The position numbers and the translations under genes are program-made. This document shows positions 34,525 to 46,770 of a DNA stretch of 64,000 nt, one piece after another. Positions within the stretch are counted from its first letter, which is position 1. Each line of letters opens with the position of its first letter. The stretch spans positions 90,250,914 to 90,314,913 of the forward strand of contig OX578138.1 of assembly GCA_951213105.1 (NCBI GenBank), in the 5' to 3' direction. The DNA comes from Amaurobius ferox (Eukaryota; Arthropoda; Arachnida; Araneae; Amaurobiidae). Below the pieces are notes generated by a model. The model did not search any database and was not told the origin of the DNA. It worked only from the letters and a program-made list of their open reading frames with translations.

Positions 34525-35394
34525 CTCTCTATACATCACTTTTTAATGGTATAGAGAGAACTGCAATATATATGCAGTTCACATGTCTTCACGCCAGTTT
34601 TGTTTAGTTCATTACGGCAAGAAACTGCTTTAGTTAAAGAAGGTAAATTTGGCACGTTTGTTACGAAATGCATCCAACAACCTAGTTTTATTTTTTGTTT
34701 CTATTATCTTCTATTTTATTCTTCTTCTATTTTTATTTTCTGTCTCCTATCTAGTTGATTTCCTATGCCTGTCTATTGATCACACCTAATGATAAATTTA
34801 GCAATAATTCGACAACCTTAGCCACAAAATTTGCGAAGTATAGCGACTTTTAGAATATATCGCTACTTTTTTTTTACTAATTTTTACTACTATTTTCTTA
34901 TATCCCTGTTGCTTTGAAGGAATTATTAATTTAATGGTCTTAATTTAAAATGTTACGAGTCACTCTTCGTAAGACAGGTCCATTTTGCTGTGAGATCCAA
35001 TGTGTCATAAATGAAATGCGTTTTGTAAAGATGTGATAAAGTAATTGGGCTTCGTGCTAAAGACGGACTGATGGGAGAAAAATCAATCTTAATGCAACTT
35101 CTTGCAATTAATCGTTATGATTATTTAACCTTTGTGAACTTCATAATCCTCAATATTTCTGAATCTTTATGAAATTTTATAAAACTTGTCATATGATTCA
35201 ATTGATATCCAGTTACATGTATTAAATCAGATCAGACAAATGCAACCTTCAGACCTGATGCAATCTCAAAAAAAATTCTTAAAGAATAAATAAAAATTGC
35301 AAGAATACATTTTGAAGGAATCTTGATAAATAAAAACGTGCATTTTTTGTATTCTAATGCTGATTATGATGCAAATGTGTTGTAAAATCTCCAT
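34525..35394. other. No gene seen
   Basis: AT-rich, no supported frame. A weak CGAAGTATAGCGACTTTT piece near 34840 recalls the family-A palindromic module. Confidence 0.4.
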
Positions 35395-35470
35395 TTACAA
35401 AGATAGGAATCAAACTGCGGATCTGCTCAGGTGATGCTCTAACGCTCTAAACGTTGATGTACTGGACAAC
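35395..35470 (-). mobile_element. tRNA-like SINE relic
   Basis: On the minus strand GTTTAGAGCGTTAGAGCAT resembles an A box region and GCAGTTTGATTCCTA a B box (GGTTCRANNCC type). Arm structure is lost. Assigned by promoter motifs only. Confidence 0.4.
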
Positions 35471-35814
35471 ATTCCAACTCCTTTTGATTGATAACTTACA
35501 CCTTTCCGTAGGTCGGACAATGTATGTCATATGAAACAAACCGAAACAAACTTCTGGTCAAAATGGATATTATAATCTTTTCCTTCTGAAGTTAAGTCGG
35601 AGTGCAACTTCCAATCAGAACAACCACTTTCTTGTTATCTGCTTTTTTTTATAAATTCAGGAACCATATTGTTTGTTAACGATGTTGTTTCAACTGGAGT
35701 CATAATTCACAGTGCCCACTGAAATATCGTAAATCAGTCTTTTACTTGCCCCATGATCGTTGCATCAAAGCTGCAGGATGATTCGATATGACTGTCAATG
35801 TAGGAGTTTCACTA

Positions 35815-35885
35815 TCCCAATCGCGGACTAAACTTATTTTGGACTGGTTCGCCAATGCTCTAACCGTTGAGAAAGTAGGAAAAGA
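35815..35885 (-). mobile_element. tRNA-like SINE relic
   Basis: On the minus strand TTTCTCAACGGTTAGAGCAT is a good A box match (tRNA-type TCAACGGTTAGAGC), followed by a TGGCGAACCAGTCC block. The B box is degraded. It may belong to the same family as the relic 420 bp away. Confidence 0.4.
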
Positions 35886-36800
35886 TTCCAGATTTGTCTC
35901 ATTGGAGTGGCCTTACATGCAAACTATACGGAATTAAAATGTATGAGAAAATATTATGGAGACTCATAGTCTAGATTTTTTACAGAGAGCTGTCGATAAC
36001 TTTTCTTTTTAAAACCATCAAAGGAAATTACACAGGCACGAAGGACATTATGACATAAATAAGAATGACGCTGAATATAAGCGCCTCCTTCCGGACATCA
36101 AAATAAATGCATCATAATGTTGGAAAACCGTGAAATCGAATCTTCAGAACCAATTCACATGTTAATGAAGCGTTTACAAACTTCCCTGACAGATGCCGAA
36201 AACGACCTTGGGTGAAAATTTTACGGTCATCTAACGGCACTCCGCTATCCGACCTTCGCAATGCTTTCAGTTCTTCATTCTGGATAATCCATTAAAATAA
36301 CGGTACTATCTCTAAAACATACATTGTACGTGGCCATGACACGAGAGTGTATGTTTCCCCATGCGAAGTGGCGCGTCTTGTAACGGTATGGCCATTGCAA
36401 ATGTATTCCCGTCATGCACAATGACTTATTACCATCGATGGTCATTTTTCAGAAAGACATTTTCTGGGAAAAACTTAGTCATTTCTTAATTCGGCGGGTT
36501 TGTGGTTTATAAATAATTCAGCGAAAGTATTGGCAATTTAAGAGAACGAAAATATATGAATGCATATAATTATGGATTCAATAGCAGCGTAGATGTAAAT
36601 TGCTCTCAATGTCAAGTCAGTGTGGAATTTATCTGTGCAAATAATAACTGGTAACAGAAGTCAAATGACGGAGTTGAAAAAAAATTATAGTAGTAAAATA
36701 GACTTCACAAACGAAAGAACTATTACTCGTTTAATAACTTAATAATTTAACTGCCTACTACTGTAACTTCCTTTAAAATAGAAAATGATTCCATATTTTT
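35886..36800. other. No gene seen
   Basis: Mixed composition, no supported frame and no recognised repeat; one of the less repetitive parts of the window. Confidence 0.4.
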
Positions 36801-36931
36801 ACTTTCCTTATATACATAATGTATAAAGGAAAGTATTGTGACGGGGTCGAAAATTCGAATTCGAGTTTTCCACGGGAGAGCACGTTTCAAGCATCCCTGA
36901 TCACGAATCAAGCATTTTTGAAGTGATGTCT

Positions 36932-36971
<40 letters not shown>

Positions 36972-37729
36972 GTTAGTGAGACTGTGGAGACGACAACTGA
37001 CAAACGAATGGACCGATTCGAACAAAATGTGGTACAAAAATCACAATCCGGACTGGAAGCCTATTGTTTATATACGCAATCGAATGTTCAGAAACACCCT
37101 AAATTTTCGAATAAAATTTTGAAAAAATCGTCAAAAAATCAAAACCGCTAGTAAAGTTACGCAAATAGACATTTCGTATGTAATTTTTCATTAGAAAACG
37201 ATTGACATAAATTTTAGAACGCTAACATGAACCGTTATTGAGATATTGTACATTTTTCAGAAAAATTGTCAAAAAGTCATATAAAAAAAAAAATTCCTAT
37301 TGAGAAACATGTTCACTTTTCATATGTAGTACCATGCCGTCAATTGGGTGACATCATTCTCGTGGATCTAGCTCGTTCATGAAAAAAGGTACTTTAAGTA
37401 ATACTTTTGTATTTGAACGCCAATAGTCATTTATCTGCTGTAAGAATAACTTATTTCTTCGTCCATAACGCTTGGCGAGATTTTGGCGACGAATTTGACG
37501 TAATGTCGCCAACTTGGCGACTTTTTGAAATGCTGCCAAATTAACGAAAATTTCGCCCAATGGATAGAAATGACGCTAAATCAATGAAAATGACGACTAA
37601 TTGATGAAAATTAAATATCTTGGAAAGACTATTAGTATCTACTATAAGAAAAACCTATTTTTGTTACAGTAAAAGTACAGTAAAATTCATTACATTATAT
37701 AAGGAAAGTCATGTGTTGCCCACATCAGA
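36801..37729 (-). mobile_element. Family-A element, full length reference copy
   Basis: This is the cleanest short-form copy. On the plus strand it starts ACTTTCCTTATATACATAAT, which folds with GTATAAAGGAAAGT as the terminal hairpin, has a GT microsatellite at 36928-36972, the ATTGAGATATTG and CTTGGCGAGATTTTGGCGAC modules, and ends ATAAGGAAAGTC...CCCACATCAGA. The inverted match ACTTTCCTTATATA/TATATAAGGAAAGT is terminal at one end but about 27 bp inside the other, an asymmetric inverted repeat. T-rich flanks on both sides and no target duplication. Non-coding; several 60-96 residue frames across it are chance. Confidence 0.85.
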
Positions 37730-37899
37730 TTTTTTTATCTCGAATGTATTACAAAATCATGTGTAATTAAAATCCTCCAAGTCTTCACATGTTTTGACAA
37801 CCATCCAACTTTTCCTTCCAGTACAAACATGGTAGAATTATTACAGAAATAGTTAAGCCAATATCCATATAACAACTGTCTAATGTTTTTTTAATTTTT

Positions 37900-38800
37900 C
37901 CAGGCACTACAGAAGCCCCAAGCATCCAACAGTATTGAGTCTTTGCACATTTATAGTATCAACCACAGAACAACATCTAAAGGATCTGAAGAAAAGTATT
38001 TACAAACCATCTAGGAGCCTGCCTCCCCCCCCCCACACCGATGATCTAGAAAACTCCATTTATGCATATTTACTGTATCGACCATAGGACAGAACCTAAA
38101 GGAGATGCAAAAAATGAAGGGTAAACTGCTTTTTCAGATTTTATACAAAGCCCCAGTGATCCAGAAGACACTTTTTGAATAATTATAGAAACTTCGGTGA
38201 CAGAACCTAACGGAGCCGGAGAGAGGTCAAAAATTCATTTCAAACCCTCTGAAAGCACCCCGGTGAGATAAAAGACCTGAATTCTTTCACACTTATGGTA
38301 TCTTCTGAACTGAACCTAACATAGACGGAAAAAATCGGGGTTAGAAAAACATTTCAGACACCTCAGGAGCCCCGGTGACTCAGAAGACTGAATTTATGCG
38401 CGCTTATATTCTATTCAGGAAAGAACCTAAAGGAGTCGGAGAAAATGAGGGGTTAGAGGGGTCAGAGAGTCATTTCGGTCCCTCCAGAAGACTCCGGTGC
38501 CCCAGAAGTCTGAATATTTCCATACTTGAGCATATTTGGGACAGAACCTAACGATGCCGAAGAAAGTGAGGTGTCAGAGCATCATTTCAGACCTTCCAGA
38601 AAACCCCGCGACCCCAGAAGACGGAATTTTTGTACACTTATAGTATCTTCGGGAGAGAACGTAATGGAGCCGGAGAAAGTGAGGGGTTACAAAGTCATTT
38701 CAGACGGTCTAGAAGCCCCACCCCCGACGACAAAGAAGGCTGGATTTTTTTACAATTAGTACCAACAACGAGACCTAAATTATTTGAGTCAATTTTCAAA
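37900..38800 (+). repeat. ~113-bp tandem array, 8 diverged units
   Basis: The anchor CAGAACCTAAAGGAGCCGGA or variant recurs near 37966, 38090, 38201, 38311, 38420, 38541, 38655 and 38768. Units also carry TCATTTCAGACCCTCCAGAA, CCCAGAAGAC and TTATAGTATCTTC blocks. Base composition is distinctly higher in G+C than the flanks. Frames at 38526-38759 and 38630-38842 run through units in two different frames and are not genes. Confidence 0.85.
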
Positions 38801-38974
38801 CGAAGACAACAGCTTTCAACGCAAAACACTACACGCTGTTGAGAAAATATATATATACGTATAGTTGCAATCTAATTTTTTTAATAAAGTGTTAGTTTCC
38901 ATGTATTTGATAGGCTAAAACACTTCTAGGTATAATTTATTTCCATTTATAATATTGTATAATATACTCATGTT

Positions 38975-40135
38975 TGTAAAATTGCAACACCACGAAAGAA
39001 TCGCGCAATGAAGCTGAAACTTACAACGAATGCAAATTAGAGTGTGCTAAGCACATTATTAAAATTTCACAGTCACCGCGCATGCGTGGACCGAGTAGCG
39101 TTCTCTGAACTGCTGTTTAGTCATACAAATAGAGAGCTATAGCGGGACGTTGAAAATAGTCTATGGTTGTCTGCCAGCGCTAAATGTTTCATAAGAAGTC
39201 ACTATGCCTCTAAGATGACAGGGAGCGCCATATAGGTAAGTTACAGAGTTTGGATGAGAATGGGTGAGAGGCCTTCGTGAAGGGGTTTTCCCTAATCGTG
39301 CAATATCAGCTCATATGGAGCGCAATGCCCCAAGAGTGATGCGAGTGGAAAAACAGTGTACTGAAGAGAACCGGGTGTGTCGCAAATCTGGCAGTGAACG
39401 ACGAAATGTTACGTCAGTACGAGATGATACACATCTCATCCCCATGATAGTGTTGAACCGTACAGCTTCATCTCGACAGTTGACAGAACGTTGGAGCACT
39501 GCTACAGGTGTATCATTGTCTGCTCCAACAATTCGGTGTCTGCTGCACCGTAGACTGCGTGCAAGAGTTCCTTTGTACATGATTCCTCTGACGCAAAACC
39601 ATAGACGCATGCTGCTACAATGGGCTCATCAACATAGACATAGCATGCCGATTGGCAACCAGTCGTCTTTTCCCATGAATCTTGCTTTAATTTAAGGTAC
39701 AGTGATGGCCGCATCCACATTTGATGCTATAGCGGTGAACGCCACCTTCCGGAATGCGTTATCCAACGTCATGCTGGACGACTGCCAAGCGTGATGGTCT
39801 AGGACGCCATTGGGTATCTTGGATGATCTTAGCTGTTAATAATTGTGGGTAATCTCAACAGCAACCGGTACATCAGAGAAGTTCTGGAGCTCGAAGTCGT
39901 ACCCTTCCTTCAAAGCATTCCTGAAGCCGCATTTCAACTGGACAATGCCAGTCCACATGTTGCTAGGAATGTTCAAGATTGATTTCAACACATCAGATAC
40001 AACTTCTTCTTTGGCCTGTCTATCTGCCTATTCACTCGCTATGTCGCCTATTAAACGTGTTCATCGGTCGGCGTCTGGCTCGTGACGTTCGTCCCGTAGC
40101 TAATACAGCTGGCTTTGGGTTCGGATAGAAGCAAT
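38975..40135 (+). pseudogene. Tc1-family transposase pseudogene
   Basis: The element opens near ATTGCAACACCACGAAAG, a Tc1-like terminus. A 143-codon open stretch (39264-39695) carries the paired HTH linker and the conserved NRTASSRQLTERWSTATGVS, RARVPLYMIPLTQNHRRMLL blocks. Downstream, in other frames, are the catalytic region pieces: SDESRFNL-like near 39670, HIRCYSGERHLPECV near 39715, then QLDNASPHVARN with the second Asp near 39940, and AYLPIHS near 40030 where the catalytic Glu motif is degraded. Several frameshifts and stops; dead. The right end abuts a family-A copy whose hairpin half is missing, so insertion or deletion occurred there. Confidence 0.85.
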
Positions 40136-40149
40136 CATGAATGATGTCC

Positions 40150-40877
40150 TCGAATGGAACGATTCGAATGGAATTTGGTACAAAAATCCCAATCCGTGGA
40201 TACTGAAATCCTATTGTTTTTAAACACAATTGAATGTTCAGAACCCCCCAAATTTTTGGCTGACATTTTTAAAAAATCATCAAAAATTCAAAACCTTTAA
40301 TAAAGTTACGCAAACAGACATTTCTTATGTAATTTTTCCTTAGAAAACGATTGACACAAACTTTAGAACGCTAGTATGAACCGGTCTCGAGATATTGCAC
40401 ATTTTTATAATAAATTTATCAAAAAATCCCATAAATTAAGAAAATATTAACTGTTGAGAAACATGTTCATTTTTCATATGTAATATCATGCGATAAATTG
40501 GGTGACATCATTCTCGTGGATCTAGTTTTATTCCGTTCATGAGAAAAGTTACTTTAAGTAATGCTTTGTATTTGAATGTCAGTAGTCATTTGTCTGGTAT
40601 AAGAATAACTTATTTCTCCGTCCATAACACTTGGTGAGATTTTTGTGTCGAATCTGGCGGAAAGTCACGACCGTGGCAACTTGTTGCCACATTAACGAAA
40701 ATTTCGCCAAATGGATGAAAATGATGCTAAATCTATGAAAACGACGACTAATTGAAAATTCAATATCTTGGAAAGAATATAAGTAATCTACTATTAAAAT
40801 AACATATTTTATTTTTACTGTAAAAGTAGTAAATTCATTGCATTATGTAAGGAAAGTCATGTGCTAGCCACATCATA
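40150..40877 (-). mobile_element. Family-A copy, hairpin end lost
   Basis: Runs from TTCGAATGGAATTTGGTAC through AGAACGCTAGTATGAACCG, GTCCATAACACTTGGTGAG and ends GGAAAGTCATGTGC...CATCATA. The microsatellite and hairpin are missing at the Tc1 border. Confidence 0.8.
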
Positions 40878-41132
40878 TTTTTTGCTCTTATAAAGTAATA
40901 TAAATCACATACCTACGAACAACTTTCAAGCCTGTCGCGAAATATTTCAACCAATTAATGTATTTTCAATTTATCTATCTAAATACAACTACGCTCTTTG
41001 CAAATTGTATACAATGGCATTTTGAAAATTATTATACAAAATTACAGGTGATGCATTTGTTCATTTGATTCAGAAATTAACATTAATTTTCATATATGAC
41101 CAGTCATAAAACTGAAATAGTTCCATTTTCCT
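40878..41132. other. No gene seen
   Basis: AT-rich, nothing recognised. Confidence 0.4.
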
Positions 41133-41216
41133 TCGTACTTAATCTAATGACGTGCTTAATCTGATGACGCACTTAATCTGATGACGTATTTAATCTGATG
41201 GCGTACTTAATCTAAT
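41133..41216. repeat. 17-bp minisatellite, 5 units
   Basis: CTTAATCTGATGACGTA-type units repeat head to tail with small changes across 84 bp. Confidence 0.9.
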
Positions 41217-41680
41217 CAAAATCCTATGAAAATAGTTTTGAAGCTGCATAAATCGGCTGAACACTTGTTTTACGTAAAATTGTCGAAAATTAATATGATG
41301 CATTTTATGTCGGGTTACTCATTCATCTATATTTTATTCACAATTTTTCTACTTACCGTCCATCAAGTAACAATAATACTGGCATAAAATATTGCCTTTA
41401 TAATTTGCTCAAAAATAAAACCATATATTGAAATTAAATATCGGAAAACATTCCCCATTGCAAATACCAATTTTACATTTTATCACATGATCTACCTTTG
41501 TACCAATTTTTAAATCCCTACCTCGATAAACTTGCAATTTCATTTTTATTCGATAATTCGAACATTTTGTCCAGCATCAGTAACCTCTAAAATTCCATCT
41601 TTTGATAAACTGTAAATTATCGATAGAGTTTTGGCAGAATTGCAAGTCCCTTCAGCAATCGAATCGTAAGTTCCTACAAC
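41217..41680. other. No gene seen
   Basis: AT-rich. Some of it may be upstream decayed RT from the adjacent relic but I cannot show it. Confidence 0.35.
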
Positions 41681-42148
41681 ATATATATTTTGGAATATTG
41701 TGCAATGATTTGGGACCTTGTTTACAATCTGTATTCTCAACGGATAGAAATCGTGCAAAATAAACTATTATGTACTATTGATTACAGATTGACTGGCTAT
41801 TATCCTTATCATATGCATATGAGGGAACTCAGACAGAAATATAGTTTAATGTCTCTTAAAAAAAGAAGAAGCTGGTCCTGACTCTTGTTTTATTATAAGG
41901 TTTTAAATAACATTATTGATAACCCTATTTTATATTTTTGCCTGGAATTTCATATACCTGTCAATAATATTAGGAAAAAAACTATTTTTCACAATAGTAC
42001 TGTTAAATACAACTACATTAAATGCTATTCTATCTATAAATTTGTTGATCTTTATAATACCTACTGCGCTGATATTGATATATTTAACTTGACTCCTGCC
42101 TGTTTCAAAAAAGCCTGTTTCAATGCGCTTGACATTTTTACTACTTAG
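41681..42148 (+). pseudogene. LINE reverse transcriptase C-terminal relic
   Basis: Two adjoining frames read ILEYCAMIWDLVYNLYSQRIE...VQNKLLC, then after a stop FYYKVLNNIIDNPILY and FHIPVNN to a final DIFTT. The IxEYxxxIW...IExVQ block followed by LYKILNN and a short FxxP tail is the usual C-terminus after the RT thumb of Jockey/CR1/RTE-type LINEs in arthropods. Catalytic RT and endonuclease are absent; there is a stop at 41879-41881. It is unrelated to the RNase H LINEs here. A family-B element begins 30 bp after its end. Confidence 0.6.
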
Positions 42149-42179
42149 TATTCTTGTATCTTATGGTCTGTACTTTTTT

Positions 42180-42223
42180 AACACTTTACAACAAAGTTGA
42201 AAAGTGTTTATGACTTTGTTCAT

Positions 42224-42257
<34 letters not shown>

Positions 42258-43659
42258 CGTTAGCACGATAACTGCCGTAAAAATGACTTAATCGAAATGA
42301 ACTTTTAGTATGTTGTTCAGATGGTCTGTAGGACCTATGGGAATATAAATGAATAATATCACCCAATTAGTTTTTGATTGAACCCGGGTTGAAAAAATGA
42401 AATACATTGAGCCCTATGGGACCTACTTTTTCAAACATTTTTTAAGCCAATTTAAAATTCACAAATTGCTTCGAAAATTTTAGGTAATATTTAAATTGTT
42501 CCATAAAATATATAAAAAAAAATTCAGCGAAATATATTCAGTAGTTCTTTAAATAAAAATTAAAATAATAATTACACCTCTTATATGAAACGATCACGTG
42601 ACCATGATATGAAACGATCACATGACCCACTTCAAAATGATATATGGCATCCATCTTGTTTCAAAATCGCGATTTTTTTAAGATCTTTTTAATTCATATT
42701 GAGTGTTGTATCCGTCCTAAAACTACTTTATTTTTGCTTAAATTCTGTGCATCTATGTACTTAAACAACGCAAATACAATATATTTGAGTTTACCACTTC
42801 AAAATGATATATGGCATCCATCTTGTTTCAAATTCGCGATTTTTTTAAGTTCTTTTTAATTCATATTGAGTGTTGTATCCGCCCTAAAACTACTTTATTT
42901 TTGCTTAAATTCTGTGCATCTACATAATTAAACAACGCTCATACAATATATTTGAGTTTAAATGATTATCCAAATTTGATTATTTCTACTATTAAGCCTA
43001 TTTTTCACCTATGTAAAATGTAAACAGCAAAATATGTAGAATGAGTTGTATTAGAATTGCTCTATTTCTTTGAAACAGAATAATTTAGTCCATGTAGTCT
43101 GCATGGCTGATATGAATGAAATATTAATTGATTTCATAAAGATAAGGACGATTTTTTTCGATGAAGTTTTAAGCAACGAATTTAATTACTTGTAGCTCCA
43201 TGGTCTTAATTTTTAAATAAAATAAATTTTTATAGTATTGTGATGAATGATATGAATGGGAGAAAGTTATGAATGAAATCCTATTTCTATAGAGCGATCC
43301 AGGCGTGTTATTTTTTCTATGACGTCATTTGAATTAATTTCAGTTGTTTTCGATGAAGTTTTCAAATATAATAAATTATCGTAGTATTATGATAGTTTTA
43401 AAAATATTACCGTGGAATGTATCGCATTTTAAAGATATTTAAACCAGGCAATTTATATTTCAATGCCGTCATTTGAATGAAGTTCATTTTTTTCAATGAA
43501 GGTTTAAGTTTTCAAATATAATAAATTAATGTAGTATTGTGATAAGTTTTAAAATATTTCCGAGGAATGTATTGCATTTTCGACTTTTTTAAATAAAATT
43601 GCATTGAAGTTGGAAAGTGTTTCATAATCAATGCTTTAAGCATGATTGATCTTTCTTGT
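42180..43659 (+). mobile_element. Family-B element, full length reference copy
   Basis: Starts AACACTTTACAACAAAGTTG (with AAAAGTGTTT forming the terminal hairpin), TCTG microsatellite 42226-42257, TAGTATGTTGTTCAGATGG, TTGAACCCGGGTTGAA, GATCACGTGACC, ATGTAAACAGCAAAATATG, TATGACGTCATTTGAA, then AAGTGTTTCATAATCAATGC and the second hairpin TGCTTTAAGCATGATTG, ending CTTTCTTGT. The inverted pair AACACTTTACAAC (terminal) and GTTGGAAAGTGTT (subterminal at the other end) is asymmetric as in family A. T flanks on both sides, no target duplication. It contains a 167-bp internal duplication. Confidence 0.85.
42627..42960 (+). repeat. 167-bp tandem duplication inside family B
   Basis: CCACTTCAAAATGATATATG starts two units at 42627 and 42794 that differ at only a handful of positions. 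Other B copies have one unit, so this is a recent local event. Confidence 0.9.
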
Positions 43660-44314
43660 TAATTTCTTATGTGGCTCTGTAACTGGATTTCATCTGTAGT
43701 TGCCACGTAAATTGAATAAAATAAATAAATAAATAAAACACCAGAAAGTAGATTTGAAGCTTGAGAAGAGCGTTTGATGTCATGGAACACCCCTCTACAA
43801 CAATTACACCGCCTTCAAAATTCTCATTACGCCCTTCCTATTGACCGGTTTGGTCAGCTTGTCAAATTTGGTTGAGTTGGGATAAACGGTGTAGTTTTGT
43901 ATCGCTATAAAACCGACAGACAAACTTTAAGAATTATAGCATATATATTATTAATAATTTGAAAGGAATAAAACCCTGTATTTGAGGTGCCTCAATTCCA
44001 ATTTATTTTTGAAGACCATGGAAAGCAGGGCAGTGTCACCCCAACTTCACCTCATCCATCTTTCTCACATCATCGGGTGTCACGCTTTGTTCCCATATGA
44101 ATAATTGCTCGGGAATGCATATTTGGGGCATTTCATTTCTTATCGTAGTCCTTGGAGCTTGTCAAGATAAAAAGACGTTTTTGAGAGGCGTTGCTTCATG
44201 CTTCATTTCTTACTGACGACTCACCACCCGAATTCGCGGGGAATAGTTGCTTGTTAGCAAAGCGTGCAGGAATGCTTTTGATCCGCCTGTGGATATGATA
44301 ACGAAGATGATATT
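43660..44314. other. No gene seen
   Basis: A TAAA simple run at about 43720-43738 and otherwise unassigned sequence of mixed composition. TTTGGTTGAGTT near 43868 also occurs at 69 in the window, perhaps a short dispersed repeat. Confidence 0.4.
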
Positions 44315-44439
44315 ACTTTTCTTATATACATAATGTATAAGGGGAGTGTTTTGACGGGGTCGAAAATTCGAATTCGAGTTTTCGACGGGAGAGCACGTTT
44401 CAAGCATCTCTGATTACGAATCGAACATTTTTGAGGTGA

Positions 44440-44479
<40 letters not shown>

Positions 44480-45265
44480 AGTGAGTCTGTGGAGACGATA
44501 TCTCACGAACGAATGGAGCGATTCGAATGACATTCGGTACAAAAATCACAATCCGTGAATACTGGAAGTCTATTGTTTTTATACGTAATCGAATGTTCAG
44601 AACCACCCTAAATTTTCGAATAAAATTTTGAAAAAATCTTCAAAAAATCAAAACCGCTAATAAAGTTACGCTAATAGACATTTCTTATGTAATTTTTCCT
44701 TTGAAAACGATTGACATAAACTTTAGAACGCTAGCATGAACCGTTCTCGAGATATTGCACAGTTTCCAAGTAAATTTATCAAAAAATCCCATAAATTAAA
44801 AAACAATATTAATTGTTAAGACACATGTTTACTTTTCATACGCAATATCATGCGATAAATTTGGTGACATCATTCTCATGGATCTAACTCGTTCCATTCC
44901 AGAGAAAAGATACTTTGAGTAATACATTTGTATTTGAACGCCAATAGTCATTTATCCGCTGTAAGAATAACTTATTTCTCCGTCCATAACGCTTGGCGAG
45001 ATTTTGGTGACGAATTTAGCGGAATGTCGCCAACTTGGCGATATTTTTAAATGTTGCCAAATTAACGAAAATCTCCCAAAATTGATAAAAATGACGCTAA
45101 ATCAATGAAAACGATGATAAATCAATGAAAATGACGACTAATTGAATAAAATTCAATATCTTGGAAAGAAGATGAGTATCTACTGTAAGAATAACATGTT
45201 TTTTAACTGCATTAGTGGTAACTTCATTGCATTATATAAGGAAAGTCATTGCTGCCCACATCAAA
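44315..45265 (-). mobile_element. Family-A element, full length
   Basis: Starts ACTTTTCTTATATACATAAT, GT microsatellite 44441-44478, CTTGGCGAGATTTTGGTGAC module near 44993, ends GGAAAGTC...CCCACATCAAA. Co-linear with the copy at 36801-37729, plus a short duplication of AAATCAATGAAAACGATG near 45100. Confidence 0.85.
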
Positions 45266-46409
45266 TTTTTTTGCTATACGAAGGTTGTGTATTAAACTGA
45301 CGCTTATGTTACTTCTCTAGTTACAAGAGCCGTTGACTGTGAAAAGTTCTCAAATTTCACTTACTTCGAACATTCAATTAAAGAACAAAATTTTGACAAA
45401 ATTAAGTGTTTTTAATTGGGATGTGTATACACTCAAATAACAATCAAAAAATATCCGGATTTTAGGTACCTCTCGACTTTCCCATGCATTCATATTACGT
45501 TTTTTTCTTGTGAATATCATGTATGGTCGGCGCATCTCCGGCGGATATTAGAGCTTTACGAGAATTGAAAACACTTTGGATGTTTATATCTCCAAACCTA
45601 ATAGATATAAATATAAGAAATTTTAGTGTGTTTTGAAATAGGGTACATTTTATAGTATATAAAAATAATTTCATTGTTATAGTATTTTGAATTTTATATT
45701 CCGAGAAAACTAGTTTTGTTTGAGCGAGTTTTTACCTCACTTTTTTAACTTTCATTCGAGATATCTTCTTAGCTATGAAATATAGATATAAACAGTAAGC
45801 GACAGAAATGTACAGTAAGAATTCATTTTTCTACATCAATAATCTGTTTTTACAAATATCGTATGGTTTGAGAAATAGTCTTGTCAATTTCAAGAAGATG
45901 GAAATTGTCCTTTTTTCAAATTTTTTAATGGCTTATATCTCGAAAGCTAAAAGTGTATACTATGAAGTAATTTATAAGAAGTAATTTATAACTCTTTAAA
46001 TGTACTACAAGGATACATACCAGGATTTTTATCGGGTTCTTAGTTTATAAATACAGTTGTATTAATTTCGGTATTTTAATAGAATTTTTTTGAAAACGGA
46101 GTTCTAATTTCGGTTATTGAATATTTTGAGCAATTTTGAAAATGTCTATAAAAGAAAAACCACCCTCAAAGAGAGATGCTGTTCGCGCAAAACTCATTGG
46201 ATCCATTGGACTGGAACCGCTGATAATTTTTCCATATCTATTTAAAACAAAATCCAGAAGCTCAGGCAAAATGCCTAATTTGTTTTAATTTGCCTATTTT
46301 TAAAAGTTATTCCAAAAAATGCCTTTCAACGGCTTTTCCGCTGTAAATGCCTATTTTGAAGTTCCTTGTATTTTTTGCGTTTAAATGTGTTGTTATTTCT
46401 TATCCCACT
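45266..46409. other. AT-rich stretch with no gene seen
   Basis: Two spaced pieces with ATTCGAGATATCTTCTTAGC and GGCTTATATCTCGAAAGC suggest a decayed internal repeat. No frame is supported. Confidence 0.4.
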
Positions 46410-46770
46410 TGACCGACAGCAACATCAGATCAAGTCCATGAACCAGTGAGTCTTCAAAAGATGAAGAACTGCTCCAGGACTGGAGTACAGCTGAGTCCTC
46501 TGGCATCCAATGCATGTCAAGGCATGGGAAAGAGAAGCCTGAGTCAAATTGCACTTCGGGCAAAGGGGATAAACATTAGAACCCAACACAAGCCGTAGAG
46601 TACGGCGATAGTCCCTGCGGAGTCTGGCCAGAGCCGTCTATTCACCCCTACTGCCTCCCCCAATCAAAGCAGCACCAGGACGGCTACAATCATACCACTC
46701 ATGCACGAAGGCCTTTCTCCAAGTGGAGTTGATTTCAAGTTTGACCCGTGAGGCAAGTTCCGAGAAAGAA
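46410..46770. other. GC-richer unassigned segment
   Basis: About 360 bp of near-balanced composition in an AT-rich setting (GGACTGGAGTACAGCTGAG, CGGAGTCTGGCCAGAGCCG, CTACTGCCTCCCCCAATC). All frames carry stops. It may be a SINE, a processed pseudogene or a decayed element; I do not recognise it. Confidence 0.3.

Noticed and set aside
38526..38842. Two overlapping frames with RNG/EPEK-like repeats
   Set aside because: They run through the 113-bp satellite in different frames.
39311..39610. Minus-strand frames over the Tc1 copy at 39 kb
   Set aside because: Antisense shadows of the transposase reading frame.
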